Positions 45,712 through 54,576 of a stretch of DNA of 64,000 nt are shown piece by piece. The DNA comes from Sphingomonas sp. PP-F2F-A104-K0414. GTDB taxonomy: Bacteria; Pseudomonadota; Alphaproteobacteria; Sphingomonadales; Sphingomonadaceae. Under the pieces are notes generated by a model. The model was not told the DNA's origin, searched no databases, and worked only from the letters and a program-made list of their open reading frames with translations. A program made the position numbers and the translations under genes. Position 1 is the first letter of the stretch. Each line of letters begins with the position of its first letter. The stretch lies in contig NZ_SLYD01000004.1 of the NCBI RefSeq assembly GCF_004340945.1, forward strand, positions 186,001 through 250,000, read 5' to 3'.

Positions 45712-47106
45712 GTGGCTGATACCTATGATCTCGTCATCCTCGGCTCGGGCCCCGGCGGTTACGTCGCCGCGATCCGCGCGTCGCAGCTCGGCCTGAAGGT
45801 CGCGATCGTCGAGCGCGAGCGCTTGGGCGGCATCTGCCTCAACTGGGGCTGCATCCCGACCAAGGCGCTGCTCCGCACCTCGGAAATCTATCACTATATG
45901 CAGAACGCCGAGAGCTACGGCCTCAAGGCGGACAATGTCGGGTTCGATCTCGCCAAGATCGTCGACCGGTCGCGCAAGGTTGCGGGCCAGCTGAACGCGG
46001 GCGTCAAGGGCCTGATGAAGAAGAACAAGGTGACCGTCGTCGAGGGCGTCGGCACCGTGACCGCGAAGGGCAAGCTGTCCGTCAAGCAAGGCGACAAGAC
46101 CGTCGATCTCGAAGCCAAGAACATCATCGTCGCGACCGGCGCCCGCGCGCGCGACCTGCCGTTCGCCAAGGCCGACGGCGAGCGGATCTGGACCTATCGT
46201 CATGCGATGGTGCCGACGGAGATGCCGACCAAGCTGCTGGTCATCGGATCGGGCGCGATCGGCGTCGAGTTCGCCAGCTTCTACAACGACATGGGCGCCG
46301 ACGTGACGATCGTCGAGATGCTGCCACGGATCCTGCCGGTCGAGGACGAGGAAGTCTCCGCGTTCATGGACAAGGCGCTGTCGAAGCAGGGCATCAAGCT
46401 GCTGACCCAGACCGGTCTGGAAGGGCTGACCCCGTCGGCGAACGGCGTCACGGCGAAGATCAAGGCGAAGGACGGCAAGGTTTCGGAAGAGACTTTCAGC
46501 CACGCAATCATCGCGATCGGCATCGTGCCGAACACCGAGAATATCGGGCTGGAGGCGCTCGGCGTCGAGACCGACCGCGGCCACATCAAGACCGACGGAT
46601 ACGGTCGCACCAACGTCGACGGCATCTGGGCGATCGGCGACGTCACCGGCGCGCCGTGGCTCGCGCACAAGGCCAGCCATGAGGGCATCATCGCGGTCGA
46701 GAAGATCGCCGGTGGATCGCCGCACCAGATGGACAAGGCCAATATCCCCGGCTGCACCTATTCGCGCCCGCAAGTCGCAAGCGTCGGCATGACCGAGGCG
46801 AAGGCGAAGGAAGCCGGCTACGAGCTGAAGGTCGGCAAGTTCCCCTTCATCGGCAACGGCAAGGCCATTGCTTTGGGTGAGGCCGAGGGCTTCGTGAAGA
46901 CGGTGTTCGACGCGAAGACCGGCGAGTTGCTCGGCGCGCACATGGTCGGCGCGGAAGTGACCGAGCTGATCCAGGGCTATGTCGTCGCGCGCCAGCTCGA
47001 GACCACCGAGGCCGAGCTGATGGAAACGGTGTTCGCGCATCCGACACTGTCCGAGATGATGCACGAGAGCGTCCTCGCCGCCTATGGCCGCGCGATCCAC
47101 TACTAA
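45712..47106 (+). CDS. lpdA: Dihydrolipoyl dehydrogenase (E3)
   Basis: E3 reoxidises dihydrolipoamide in the 2-oxoacid dehydrogenase complexes. The 464-aa flavoprotein has the FAD motif GSGPGGYVAA at residues 11-20, the redox-active disulfide Cys42/Cys47 in GGICLNWGCIPTKALL, the NAD-binding GSGAIGVEFASF, AIGDVTGAPWLAHKA, and the C-terminal FAHPTLSEMMHESV with the catalytic His. The start is GTG with AAAGGA upstream. Confidence 0.96.
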   Translation: MADTYDLVILGSGPGGYVAAIRASQLGLKVAIVERERLGGICLNWGCIPTKALLRTSEIYHYMQNAESYGLKADNVGFDLAKIVDRSRKVAGQLNAGVKGLMKKNKVTVVEGVGTVTAKGKLSVKQGDKTVDLEAKNIIVATGARARDLPFAKADGERIWTYRHAMVPTEMPTKLLVIGSGAIGVEFASFYNDMGADVTIVEMLPRILPVEDEEVSAFMDKALSKQGIKLLTQTGLEGLTPSANGVTAKIKAKDGKVSEETFSHAIIAIGIVPNTENIGLEALGVETDRGHIKTDGYGRTNVDGIWAIGDVTGAPWLAHKASHEGIIAVEKIAGGSPHQMDKANIPGCTYSRPQVASVGMTEAKAKEAGYELKVGKFPFIGNGKAIALGEAEGFVKTVFDAKTGELLGAHMVGAEVTELIQGYVVARQLETTEAELMETVFAHPTLSEMMHESVLAAYGRAIHY

Positions 47107-47113
47107 TGCCGGT

Positions 47114-47236
47114 ATCCTCCCCCGCCAGGGGGGGTGGCAGGCGCTTGCCTGACGGAGGGGGCGGAAAGGGAAACCTCCGTTCCGCATCCTCCCCCTCCGT
47201 CGCCTTCGGCGCCACCTCCCCCTGGCGGGGGAGGAT
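47114..47236. repeat. CTCCCCC-type palindromic element after lpdA
   Basis: Arms ATCCTCCCCCGCCAGGGGGG and CCTCCCCCTGGCGGGGGAGG+AT enclose about 75 bases with internal inverted repeats (GCGGAAAGGGAAACCTCCGT, GGCGCTTGCC/GTCGCCTTCGGCGCC). It is related in style to the element inside murD. The 47107-47500 gap contains this and the next element; I see no gene there. Confidence 0.85.
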
Positions 47237-47268
47237 CAGAGTTCGAGCATGCCCCCTCCCCGTCATCC

Positions 47269-47343
47269 CGACGAAAGTGGGGGCCCAGGGGTACCACCCG
47301 CAACGCTTTTGGCTCCGACCCCTGACGATCGTCAGGATCACGT
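47269..47343. repeat. Degenerate palindromic element, CGTCATCC family
   Basis: CCGTCATCCCGACGAAAGTG and, at the far end, CGATCGTCAGGATCACG form an imperfect inverted repeat. The arms match the well-preserved element at 5937-6018 except for several substitutions, and the middle has a GGGGCCCAGGGGT motif. Confidence 0.6.
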
Positions 47344-47500
47344 TGCGTGATACCCAACCAACCGACCAGACCGGGCAAGCCATCCCGTTTCGGCCCTAAC
47401 TCTCTTGACCCCCGCGCACGAGCCTCCGAAAGGTCGCCCTGCCCCGACATCCGGTTCTCAGGATTTCGCGGCGCATGAGCCACCGGTGCAGGACCCGCGA

Positions 47501-48949
47501 ATGTCGATCGACCCTGCCTCCCGCCTCACCCCGCGCCACATCGCGCTCGTTGCGACGGCGCTGTGCGTGGCCTCGCTCGCGCTGTTCTGGCCGGGGGTCG
47601 CGATGTACGACACCGTCGCGCAATATAAGCAGGTCCTGTCGGGGGTGTACGACGACTGGCATCCGCCGGCGATGGCGCGCGCCTGGGCGCTGCTTGCACC
47701 GCTCGGGTCGGCTGCGACGCCGATGCTGGTGCTGCAGCTCGGCACCTACTGGCTCGGCCTCGGCCTGATCGCCGCCGCGCTGGCGCGAGCGGGGCGCAGC
47801 CGCAGCGCGGTGGCGATCATCGTCATCGGCCTGTTGCCACCGTTTCTCGGGTGGCAGGGCGTCGTCCTCAAAGACGCGCAACTGACCGGCGCGCTGCTCG
47901 GGGCATGCGGGATCATCGGCTGGTACAGGCTCGCACACCGCGCCATGCCGCGCGCGCTCTGGATCCCGACCGCATTGCTGCTGGCCTATGCGGTCCTCGT
48001 CCGCGCAAACGCCGTCTTCATCGTCCTGCCATTGGTGGTGACGCTCGCTCCCCGCCCCGCCGGAACCGTCGCCAAGATCATCACCGGCCTGATTGCGGTA
48101 GTCGTCGTCCTAGCCGTAGCGCCGGTCGTCAATCACCAGATCCTGTGCGCGCAACGTAGCGGCGTGGAATCGACGCAGGCGTTGTTCGATCTGGCCGGCA
48201 TCGCCGCGCGCGTACCCGACGGGACCGCGATCGGCCTGACCCGCGCCGAAGCGGAAACCGTGGTCGCGCGCCACTGCGCCTCGCCGTTCTTCTGGGATCC
48301 GCTCGGCGACGACGCGCATTGCGGAACGACGATGGCGCGCCTCCGGGCGCTACCCGTCGGTACGCTCTACCTGACGCTCGCCGGATCGGCGCTGCATCAC
48401 CCGATCGCCTATGCGGCGCACCGCTTCGCGCATCTGAACTCGACCGATCGCTGGCTGGTCCCGTTGCACTGGCCGAGCGCAGCCCCCCCGACCCTGTCGG
48501 AGCCCAACACGGTCGGTCTCACCAGCCCGAACGCCGCCGCCCGGCACTGGGAAAGCCTGACCGCCATGATCGTCGAGACGCCGCTGGGCTGGCCGATAAG
48601 CTGGATCGTGATCGCGATCACCGCGCTGGCGACAGGCCTGTCGCGTCCCCTCGATCCGGCCCGCGATCCGGCCCGCGATCCAGTCCGCGATCTTGCCACG
48701 GCGCTGCTCGTCTCCGCGCTCGCCCTGGAAGCGAGCTTCGCGGTCCTCAGCATCGCGTCGGACCTGCGCTATCACCTATGGCCGATGATCGCGACCGCGG
48801 TGGCGGTGGTTTTGCTGGCCGATCGCGCGCCGCCGCGACGCATTGCCCGCGCCGGTATCGTCGTACTTCTGCTGGTACTGGCTAGCGGCGGCGCCGCGCG
48901 GGTTCTGTCGCCGCCGCCGCCGCAGACCTATGCGGGTATGCTGGGTTGA
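47501..48949 (+). CDS. Polytopic membrane protein, possible GT-C glycosyltransferase
   Basis: The 482-aa product has about ten hydrophobic segments. The first periplasmic loop (MYDTVAQYKQVLSGVYDDWH) has an acidic pair followed by HPP, as in GT-C enzymes that use polyprenyl-phosphate sugars. A large loop (about residues 240-370) separates the membrane halves. No family is assigned with confidence. I started at ATG 47501 (AGGAC upstream); an earlier TTG frame start at 47405 is less likely. A 12-bp tandem repeat lies within at 48655. Confidence 0.7.
   Translation: MSIDPASRLTPRHIALVATALCVASLALFWPGVAMYDTVAQYKQVLSGVYDDWHPPAMARAWALLAPLGSAATPMLVLQLGTYWLGLGLIAAALARAGRSRSAVAIIVIGLLPPFLGWQGVVLKDAQLTGALLGACGIIGWYRLAHRAMPRALWIPTALLLAYAVLVRANAVFIVLPLVVTLAPRPAGTVAKIITGLIAVVVVLAVAPVVNHQILCAQRSGVESTQALFDLAGIAARVPDGTAIGLTRAEAETVVARHCASPFFWDPLGDDAHCGTTMARLRALPVGTLYLTLAGSALHHPIAYAAHRFAHLNSTDRWLVPLHWPSAAPPTLSEPNTVGLTSPNAAARHWESLTAMIVETPLGWPISWIVIAITALATGLSRPLDPARDPARDPVRDLATALLVSALALEASFAVLSIASDLRYHLWPMIATAVAVVLLADRAPPRRIARAGIVVLLLVLASGGAARVLSPPPPQTYAGMLG
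48655..48690 (+). repeat. Twelve-base tandem repeat in the membrane protein gene
   Basis: Three copies of a CGATCCGGCCCG-like unit (last copy CGATCCAGTCCG) encode DPARDPARDPVRD in a cytoplasmic loop. The unit keeps the reading frame, so copy-number change would alter loop length by four residues. Confidence 0.8.
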
Positions 48950-49101
48950 TTGCCGGTGCCCAAGAGAGGCGCGTGACGCTGTACGTCAGGGCGATCGGCA
49001 TGGCGTCGTGCGAGCGAGAACACACCGTGCCGTCGCATCCAAACCGGACGAAACACGCCGCTTTCGCTTGCCTCCTCAAACCAGCCATCCTAACTTAGAT
49101 C

Positions 49102-49293
49102 ATGCTAACACGTTCTCAAACCGCTGTTTCGCTGATGAAGATGGCGCTGGCGTTGCTCGACCGTGACCGGGCCGATCTCGCCGCCTGTCATCTTCACCGT
49201 GCGATCGAAGTCGCCGAGGACGATGTCGAGATAGGCAGCATTGCCACCAGGGATGCCGCCGCAACGGAGCCGGTCGACAAGTTGCTCCGCTGA
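49102..49293 (+). CDS. Very small helical protein, related to the one at 30924
   Basis: The product is 63 aa from ATG 49102, or about 52 aa from ATG 49135. The helical core (MKMALALLDRDRADLAACHL…) matches the pattern of the 30924 protein (ALxLLD … AAxHLxxxI). No ribosome-binding site is convincing, so expression is less certain. Function unknown. Confidence 0.45.
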   Translation: MLTRSQTAVSLMKMALALLDRDRADLAACHLHRAIEVAEDDVEIGSIATRDAAATEPVDKLLR

Positions 49294-49388
49294 CCCGTCC
49301 CAAATGTGCGATCCCGTTACCGCATCCCTGACACCCAGACCAACAGGTCCGCTTCGGCCATGCGGTGATCATCGCATCCTCGAATGAC

Positions 49389-49402
49389 TGTTCGCCCGAA
49401 CA
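49389..49402. promoter_or_regulatory. Short inverted repeat upstream of the glycosyltransferase operon
   Basis: TGTTCG-CC-CGAACA has 6-bp perfect arms, about 190 bases upstream of the first gene of the 49.6-55.2 kb operon. The gap 49294-49591 has no gene. The site could be an operator; it is not the GTTC-N7-GTTC LexA box of alphaproteobacteria. Confidence 0.25.
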
Positions 49403-49591
49403 TGGATTTAGCGCGAACAAGCGGTATAGTTTTCATGACGCGTTGCGCGTATTCGAGCCCGCTAGCCGACGCGCTATAGTATACCGAGTCTATTGATCCC
49501 CATCAGCACGATTCACAATCTGTATATGGGTCTTATATCGATGCACGCTCGTTACGACGCTGAACCATAAAGGGGACGCTCGAGCTCGATC

Positions 49592-50776
49592 ATGCGTATC
49601 GCGATTATCTCTCACCTGAAGCATGCGATCGTCGAGCCGTTTGCCGGTGGACTCGAGATGCACACGCATCTTCTTGCCACCCGGCTTCGCGCACGTGGCC
49701 ATGATGTCGTGCTGTTCGCGTCGACGCGGTCCGATCCCGCCACCGGGCTGACCGCGATCTGCGATGAGACCGCGCTGATGGCGACCGGTGTCGCGGAAGC
49801 GACCGACATCGCGTTCTTCCGCGAACATCACGCCTATCTGCGGTTGATGTCCGAACTGCGTCGCGGTGGCTTCGATATCGTCCACAACAATTCACTGCAT
49901 TATCTACCGGTTGCGATGGCGGATACGTTGCCGATGCCGATGGTCACGACGCTGCATACCCCGCCATTTTGCTGGCTCGAGAGCGGCATTCGGTTGTGCC
50001 GCGCCGAAGCGACGCGGTTCGTCGCCGTATCGGAGGCGATCCGCACGATGTGGTCGCCGATCGTCCCGATCGACCGGGTCGTCGGCAACGGTATCGATCT
50101 CGACCGCTTCCCCTATCGGGCCGTCCCCGACGCCGATCCCTATCTGGTCTGGTATGGTCGCATTGTCCCCGAAAAGGGCCTTCATCTGGCGATCGCGGCG
50201 GCCCAAAAGGTCGGGCTGCCTCTGCGTATTGCCGGTCCGATCTCCGATCCGGACTATTACGCCGAGGAGGTGGCCCCGCATCTCGGCGATGCCGTGCGCT
50301 ATGTCGGCCATCTCGATCACGCCGCGCTATCGTTGCTGATCGGAGGTGCCCGGGTATTCCTGTGCACGCCGTGCTGGGACGAACCGTACGGGCTGGTCGT
50401 TGCCGAGGCACTGGCGTGCGGCACACCGGTCGCGGCATTCGCGCGCGGTGCGATCCCGACCTTGCTCGATGACGGTAGTGGCGTGCTGGCGACGCCCGAC
50501 GATGTCGACTCGCTTGCCACCGCAGCCGTACGGGCGATGCACCTCGCCCGATCGGACAGCCGCGCGCGCGCCGTTGCGATCTGCGATGCCGAAACGATGA
50601 TCGACGGTTACGAGGCGTTGTATGCCGAGATGTGCGCGGAAATGCGCGCGAAGACGGCTGCTCCGCCCATGCCCCTGCCCATATCCGGGCCGATCCCGGA
50701 ACCGCTCGCGTCGGCGATGTGGCCTGCCCTGGCCGCCAGCAGACCCGCGCCTGCTAACCGCGCGCTGCGCGGATGA
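49592..50776 (+). CDS. Glycosyltransferase family 4
   Basis: The 394-aa retaining GT-B enzyme begins MRIAIISHLKHAIVEPFAGG with the nucleotide-sugar-site glycine motif, then MHTHLLATRLRARGHDVVLF. The C-terminal half shows YVGHLDHAALSLLIGGARVF and the EX7E-type motif WDEPYGLVVAEALACGTPV. It probably transfers a sugar from a nucleotide donor to a lipid or small-molecule acceptor. First gene of a six-gene run; its stop overlaps the next start (ATGA). Confidence 0.9.
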   Translation: MRIAIISHLKHAIVEPFAGGLEMHTHLLATRLRARGHDVVLFASTRSDPATGLTAICDETALMATGVAEATDIAFFREHHAYLRLMSELRRGGFDIVHNNSLHYLPVAMADTLPMPMVTTLHTPPFCWLESGIRLCRAEATRFVAVSEAIRTMWSPIVPIDRVVGNGIDLDRFPYRAVPDADPYLVWYGRIVPEKGLHLAIAAAQKVGLPLRIAGPISDPDYYAEEVAPHLGDAVRYVGHLDHAALSLLIGGARVFLCTPCWDEPYGLVVAEALACGTPVAAFARGAIPTLLDDGSGVLATPDDVDSLATAAVRAMHLARSDSRARAVAICDAETMIDGYEALYAEMCAEMRAKTAAPPMPLPISGPIPEPLASAMWPALAASRPAPANRALRG

Positions 50777-51768
50777 GGCCGTTCTGCGTCTGCGTACCTG
50801 CGCGCAACGAAAGCCTGCGCCTGCCGATATTGTTCGAGGCGCTTGCCGCGCAGACGATCGACGGGCGTATCCCGATTGCGCTGTGTATCAATAATAGCGA
50901 CGACGACAGCGTCGGCGTCATGCGCACTGTCGCGATACGGTACTCCGGTCGGCTGGACATCGTGGTCGAGTCTCGCACCTTTGAACCCGCGTTAGCACAT
51001 GCCGGGAGCGCGCGTGGCCACGCCATGGAGATGGGATATCGCCATGTCGTTGACGGTGGGATTGGCGGCGGCGGCGGTATCGGCGGCGACGACCGCGGCG
51101 GCGTGCTGATTTCCACGGACGCGGATTGTCGTCCTCCCGCTGGCTGGCTCGCGGCCAACCTCGCCGCGATCAACGCAGGTGGGGATATCGTTGGTGGACG
51201 GATCGTCCTCGACGACGCGGAGCCGATCGATGCGGCGATCACCGCGATGCGCGAACGGTTCGATCGATATTGGGCCGCGGTCCGCGCGATCGAGGACGCG
51301 GTCGACCCATCCCCGCACGATCCGCCGCCGCGTCACGGCGACCACACCGGGGCAAGCATCGCGATCGACGCAGCCTTGTACCGCATGATCGGCGGGGTCC
51401 CGCCAATCGCATCGGGCGAGGATCGATCGATGGTCATCGACGCGGTCGCAGCGGGCGGGCGGCTGGTCCATCCGCCTTCGGTCTGGACCCGCGTGTCGGC
51501 GCGCACCGAGGGGCGTGCCGCGGGGGGCATGGCGCTCGCGATGGCCGAACTCGCAGCAACGCTCGATCGGGGCGCGGATCCCTGGGTACCTGCGTTCGAG
51601 CATTGGCGGACCCGTGCCAATTGGCGGCGTGCAACCCGCAACGCACACGGCGTCGCGGCGATGCTGGCACGCGAGGCGGACCTGCCGCCAATGCCCGGCG
51701 ACATGCCCCTGCCCCAATATCCCGGCGCGATCTCGATCGAGCCCGTCACGTCCTTGCTTGCTTCATGA
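50773..51768 (+). CDS. Glycosyltransferase family 2-like protein
   Basis: The 331-aa product has a GT-A fold start (FCVCVPARNESLRLPILFEA), a nucleotide-sugar metal motif STDADCRPPAGW near residue 120 and GGDIVGGRIVLDD. TGASIAIDAALYRMIGGVPP and a conserved GEDRSMVIDA acidic motif lie further on. A Gly/Asp-rich insertion (GGIGGGGGIGGDDRGG, about residues 95-110) precedes the DAD motif. No membrane helix is apparent, so it is a soluble transferase. Overlaps both neighbours by four bases. Confidence 0.85.
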   Translation: MRPFCVCVPARNESLRLPILFEALAAQTIDGRIPIALCINNSDDDSVGVMRTVAIRYSGRLDIVVESRTFEPALAHAGSARGHAMEMGYRHVVDGGIGGGGGIGGDDRGGVLISTDADCRPPAGWLAANLAAINAGGDIVGGRIVLDDAEPIDAAITAMRERFDRYWAAVRAIEDAVDPSPHDPPPRHGDHTGASIAIDAALYRMIGGVPPIASGEDRSMVIDAVAAGGRLVHPPSVWTRVSARTEGRAAGGMALAMAELAATLDRGADPWVPAFEHWRTRANWRRATRNAHGVAAMLAREADLPPMPGDMPLPQYPGAISIEPVTSLLAS

Positions 51769-52799
51769 GCCGACGTCCGATCGGCTATTACGTCCATCAC
51801 CACGGCGCCGGACACCGCATGCGAGCGTCGGCGATCGCGGATCATGCCGACGGGCGAATCACTTTAATCGGCACGAACATCGCCGGGCGGAGCGGTGCCC
51901 ACCGCTATGTCGACATTCCGGACGACCGGCTTGCTTGCGGGTTCGACGGTCGCGACGATGCCGCGGATCGCCCCGCGGCGCTGCACTATGCGCCGCTTGA
52001 TCATGACGGAATACGTCGCCGGGTCGCGGCGATCACGCACTGGATCGCCGAACAGCAACCCGCGCTGATGATCGTCGACGTGTCGTGCGAGATCGCGATG
52101 CTGGCGCGGCTGGCGTCGGTACCGACCGTGTACGTCAGGCTAGGCGGCCGGCGTGACGACGCCCCGCATCACGAGGCGTTTCGCGCCGCGACCACGATCG
52201 TCGCGCCATTTGCCGAAGCACTCGACGATCCGGCCACCCCCGATTGGGTCCGACGAAAGACCGTCTATGCCCCCGGCCTGGTCGACCGTGTCGGGACGAC
52301 ATCGATCGAACCCCGATCGATCCTTGTCGTTAGCGGCAGGGGCGGCTCGGCAATCGATGCCGCGGTCTGGGTCCGCGCGGCGCGTGCCACGCCCGACCGT
52401 ATGTGGCGAATCATCGGCGATTGCCCGCCACTTGTCGACGCGCCAACCAATCTCGAGCAATCAGGCTGGGTCGACGACGCCGCGGCGTGGATCGCACGCG
52501 CCGCGATCGTCATCGGTAGCGCAGGGGACGGCGTGGTCGGTGCGGTGCTGGCGGCACGCCGACCCTTTATTTGCCTGCCGGAGGATCGACCGTTCGACGA
52601 ACAGCGATCGAAGGCCGAGCGACTGGTCGCGGTGGGTGCGGCGTTGATGTGCGACGATGCCGCCGCAGCGGACTGGCCGATGCTGCTGACGCATGCGGAA
52701 CGGCTCGATTCCGCCGCGCAGGTGGCGCTCGACGACCCGGATGGTGCAGCCCGTCTGGCAGCGTATGTGATGGCCCTGGCCGATGGAGAGCGCGGATGA
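51765..52799 (+). CDS. MurG-like (GT28-type) glycosyltransferase
   Basis: The 344-aa product starts MSRRPIGYYVHHHGAGHRMR, the GHxxR glycine/histidine motif at the beginning of GT-B transferases such as MurG and MGDG synthase. The second half resembles a GT28 C-terminal domain (ILVVSGRGGSAIDAAVWVRA … IARAAIVIGSAGDGVVGAVL … ICLPEDRPFDEQRSKAERL). Donor and acceptor are unknown. The open frame extends upstream through the GT2 gene as a shadow; the true start is the ATGA overlap at 51765. Confidence 0.8.
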   Translation: MSRRPIGYYVHHHGAGHRMRASAIADHADGRITLIGTNIAGRSGAHRYVDIPDDRLACGFDGRDDAADRPAALHYAPLDHDGIRRRVAAITHWIAEQQPALMIVDVSCEIAMLARLASVPTVYVRLGGRRDDAPHHEAFRAATTIVAPFAEALDDPATPDWVRRKTVYAPGLVDRVGTTSIEPRSILVVSGRGGSAIDAAVWVRAARATPDRMWRIIGDCPPLVDAPTNLEQSGWVDDAAAWIARAAIVIGSAGDGVVGAVLAARRPFICLPEDRPFDEQRSKAERLVAVGAALMCDDAAAADWPMLLTHAERLDSAAQVALDDPDGAARLAAYVMALADGERG

Positions 52800-53896
52800 G
52801 CGAACGAATGACGACGGTGCTCGACGATCCGCTGGTCGCTGCGCTCGCCAGGCTGGGCGAACGCTATGACGCAGAGCGCGCGCATCCCGCCGACAGCATC
52901 GCGCTGCTCGCGGAGGCGGGTTTGCTACGCCGGTTCGCCCCGGTCGAATCGGGTGGCGAGACGTTTGCCGACGCCGACGTCCGCCATCGCGCAATGTTCG
53001 ACGCACTGCGTCGGGTCGGTCGCGGCGACCTGAGTGTCGGCCGGTTGTTCGAAGGTCATATCAACGCGATGGAGCTGTTCGGCTGGTATGCGACCGCCAG
53101 CCAGAAGGACTGGCTGCGCCGCGTGCTCGATCATGGCGCCGCGTTCGGCGTATGGGCGACCGAGCCGGCGCCGGGGGTCGCGTTGATCGAGAATTTGGGC
53201 GGGCGAACATTGCAGGGCGCGAAGAGCTTCGCCAGTGGCGCAGGCGGGATCGGCTATGCGATCGTCACGATCCAGCCCGATAGCGGCGACCGCCGACTGG
53301 CCATCGTCGGCGCCGACGATCCCGACCGGACCGATGCCAGCGGCTGGCGTGTCCGGGGCATGCGCGCGAGCATGAGCGGCGCCTATGACCTGACCGGCTA
53401 TCCGATCGACGAGGATGCACTGCTGGGCCAGCCCGGCGACTATGATCGCGAACCGCGTTTCACCGCGGGTGCGTGGCGGTTCACCGCGGTCCAGCTCGGC
53501 GGGATCGAGGCGCTGTTGGCGGAGACCCGCGCGGCGCTCTCGGGGGCGGCACGCGCAGACCCGCTGGCGCGCGCGGCATTCGGGCACGCGGTCGTCGCAA
53601 CCCGTACCGCCGGGCTGTGGGTGCGCGAGGCGGCGGTGCGCGCGGCGCGCGAGGATGCCGACGCGGCGGCGTTCGCACGGATGACCCGCGGCGTCGTCGA
53701 GCGCGCCGGGCTCGACGTGATGGAGCATGCGGCACGGCTTGTTGGCACCCGCAGCACATTCGAGGGGCAGCGCATCGACAAGATCATCCGCGATCTCAGC
53801 CTGTACCTGCGTCAGGCAGGGCCCGACCAGGTCCGCGACGCCGCCGTGCGCGACTGGATCGATCATGATTGCTGGGGCGAGGATCGCCTGTGGTAG
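52796..53896 (+). CDS. Acyl-CoA dehydrogenase-family protein
   Basis: The 366-aa product has the ACAD layout: helical N-domain (ALLAEAGLLRRFAPVESGG), a middle domain (AFGVWATEPAPGVALIENLG, then LQGAKSFASGAGGIGYAI), and a C-terminal helical bundle ending GTRSTFEGQRIDKIIRDLSL … DWIDHDCWGEDRLW. The usual catalytic glutamate is not obvious. Shorter and more divergent than beta-oxidation enzymes, it may act on a carrier-bound or glycolipid acyl group rather than on acyl-CoA. Overlaps neighbours by 4 and 7 bases. Confidence 0.82.
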   Translation: MSERMTTVLDDPLVAALARLGERYDAERAHPADSIALLAEAGLLRRFAPVESGGETFADADVRHRAMFDALRRVGRGDLSVGRLFEGHINAMELFGWYATASQKDWLRRVLDHGAAFGVWATEPAPGVALIENLGGRTLQGAKSFASGAGGIGYAIVTIQPDSGDRRLAIVGADDPDRTDASGWRVRGMRASMSGAYDLTGYPIDEDALLGQPGDYDREPRFTAGAWRFTAVQLGGIEALLAETRAALSGAARADPLARAAFGHAVVATRTAGLWVREAAVRAAREDADAAAFARMTRGVVERAGLDVMEHAARLVGTRSTFEGQRIDKIIRDLSLYLRQAGPDQVRDAAVRDWIDHDCWGEDRLW

Positions 53897-54576
53897 GCAT
53901 TGCCCGCCCGCTCGCGACGAGCAGGTTCGCACGCGCGCGCTGGCTGGTGCTGGCGCCGCATGCCGATGACGAGACGCTGGGCGCAGGCGCGCTGGTTGCC
54001 GAGGCGGCGGCGGTACGTCGCCTTGCAGGGGTCGTCTACCTGACCGATGGCGCCGGATCGCACGACGCGGGCGGCGCCTGGCTGGCACGGGTGCGGCGGC
54101 GTGAGGCGGCGTTGGCGGTCCGGCGGCTGGCCGGACGCGATACGGCGTTGCCCGTGTTCCTCGACTGGCCCGACGCGCATCCCCATCGCCCCGACAGCGC
54201 GGCATGGCGCGCGACGGTCCGGCGGCTTGCAGCACTGATCCGCTTACGTGGCGTCGATGCGATCGCGGTCACCGGCGCCGACGAACCGCATTGCGATCAT
54301 ACCGCGTTCCGGACGATCGCGCTCGCCGCAATCCGTGCCGCCCGGCGCACGGTGACGATATTCGACTACCGCGTATGGACCGATTCTGCCGTGCCCCCTG
54401 CGCGTACGACATTCCGCACGCGCCCGATGTCGGTCGGCCAGCGTCGCCGGGCACTGCTGGCGCATCGCAGCCAGACGGGTGCAGCCTATGGCGCGGGCTT
54501 TCGCCTCGCGCGGACTGCCTGGCGGATGCCGGCGGAGGACGTCCTTCATCTGAACGGAATTGCCGATGCCCGATAA
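53890..54576 (+). CDS. PIG-L family N-deacetylase
   Basis: The 228-aa product is a zinc-dependent LmbE/PIG-L deacetylase. The first metal motif reads HADDE at residues 24-28 in VLAPHADDETLGAGALVA (a variant of HPDDE). The second is HCDH at 134-137 in GADEPHCDHTAF. Such enzymes deacetylate N-acetylglucosamine conjugates, for example in mycothiol, bacillithiol and GPI pathways. The GTG at 53890 overlaps the ACAD stop by seven bases (AGGA eight bases upstream). Confidence 0.9.
   Translation: MVGIARPLATSRFARARWLVLAPHADDETLGAGALVAEAAAVRRLAGVVYLTDGAGSHDAGGAWLARVRRREAALAVRRLAGRDTALPVFLDWPDAHPHRPDSAAWRATVRRLAALIRLRGVDAIAVTGADEPHCDHTAFRTIALAAIRAARRTVTIFDYRVWTDSAVPPARTTFRTRPMSVGQRRRALLAHRSQTGAAYGAGFRLARTAWRMPAEDVLHLNGIADAR

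Noticed and set aside
47405..47500. Longer N-terminus of the polytopic membrane protein from a TTG start
   Set aside because: No ribosome-binding site and a hydrophilic Pro-rich stretch; ATG 47501 has AGGAC at good spacing.
49389..49402. LexA box upstream of the glycosyltransferase operon
   Set aside because: The arms are TGTTCG/CGAACA with a two-base spacer, unlike the alphaproteobacterial GTTC-N7-GTTC box.
51126..51764. 213-codon N-terminal extension of the MurG-like glycosyltransferase
   Set aside because: It overlaps the GT2 gene in another frame and is Arg-rich; the ATGA overlap at 51765 is the sensible start.
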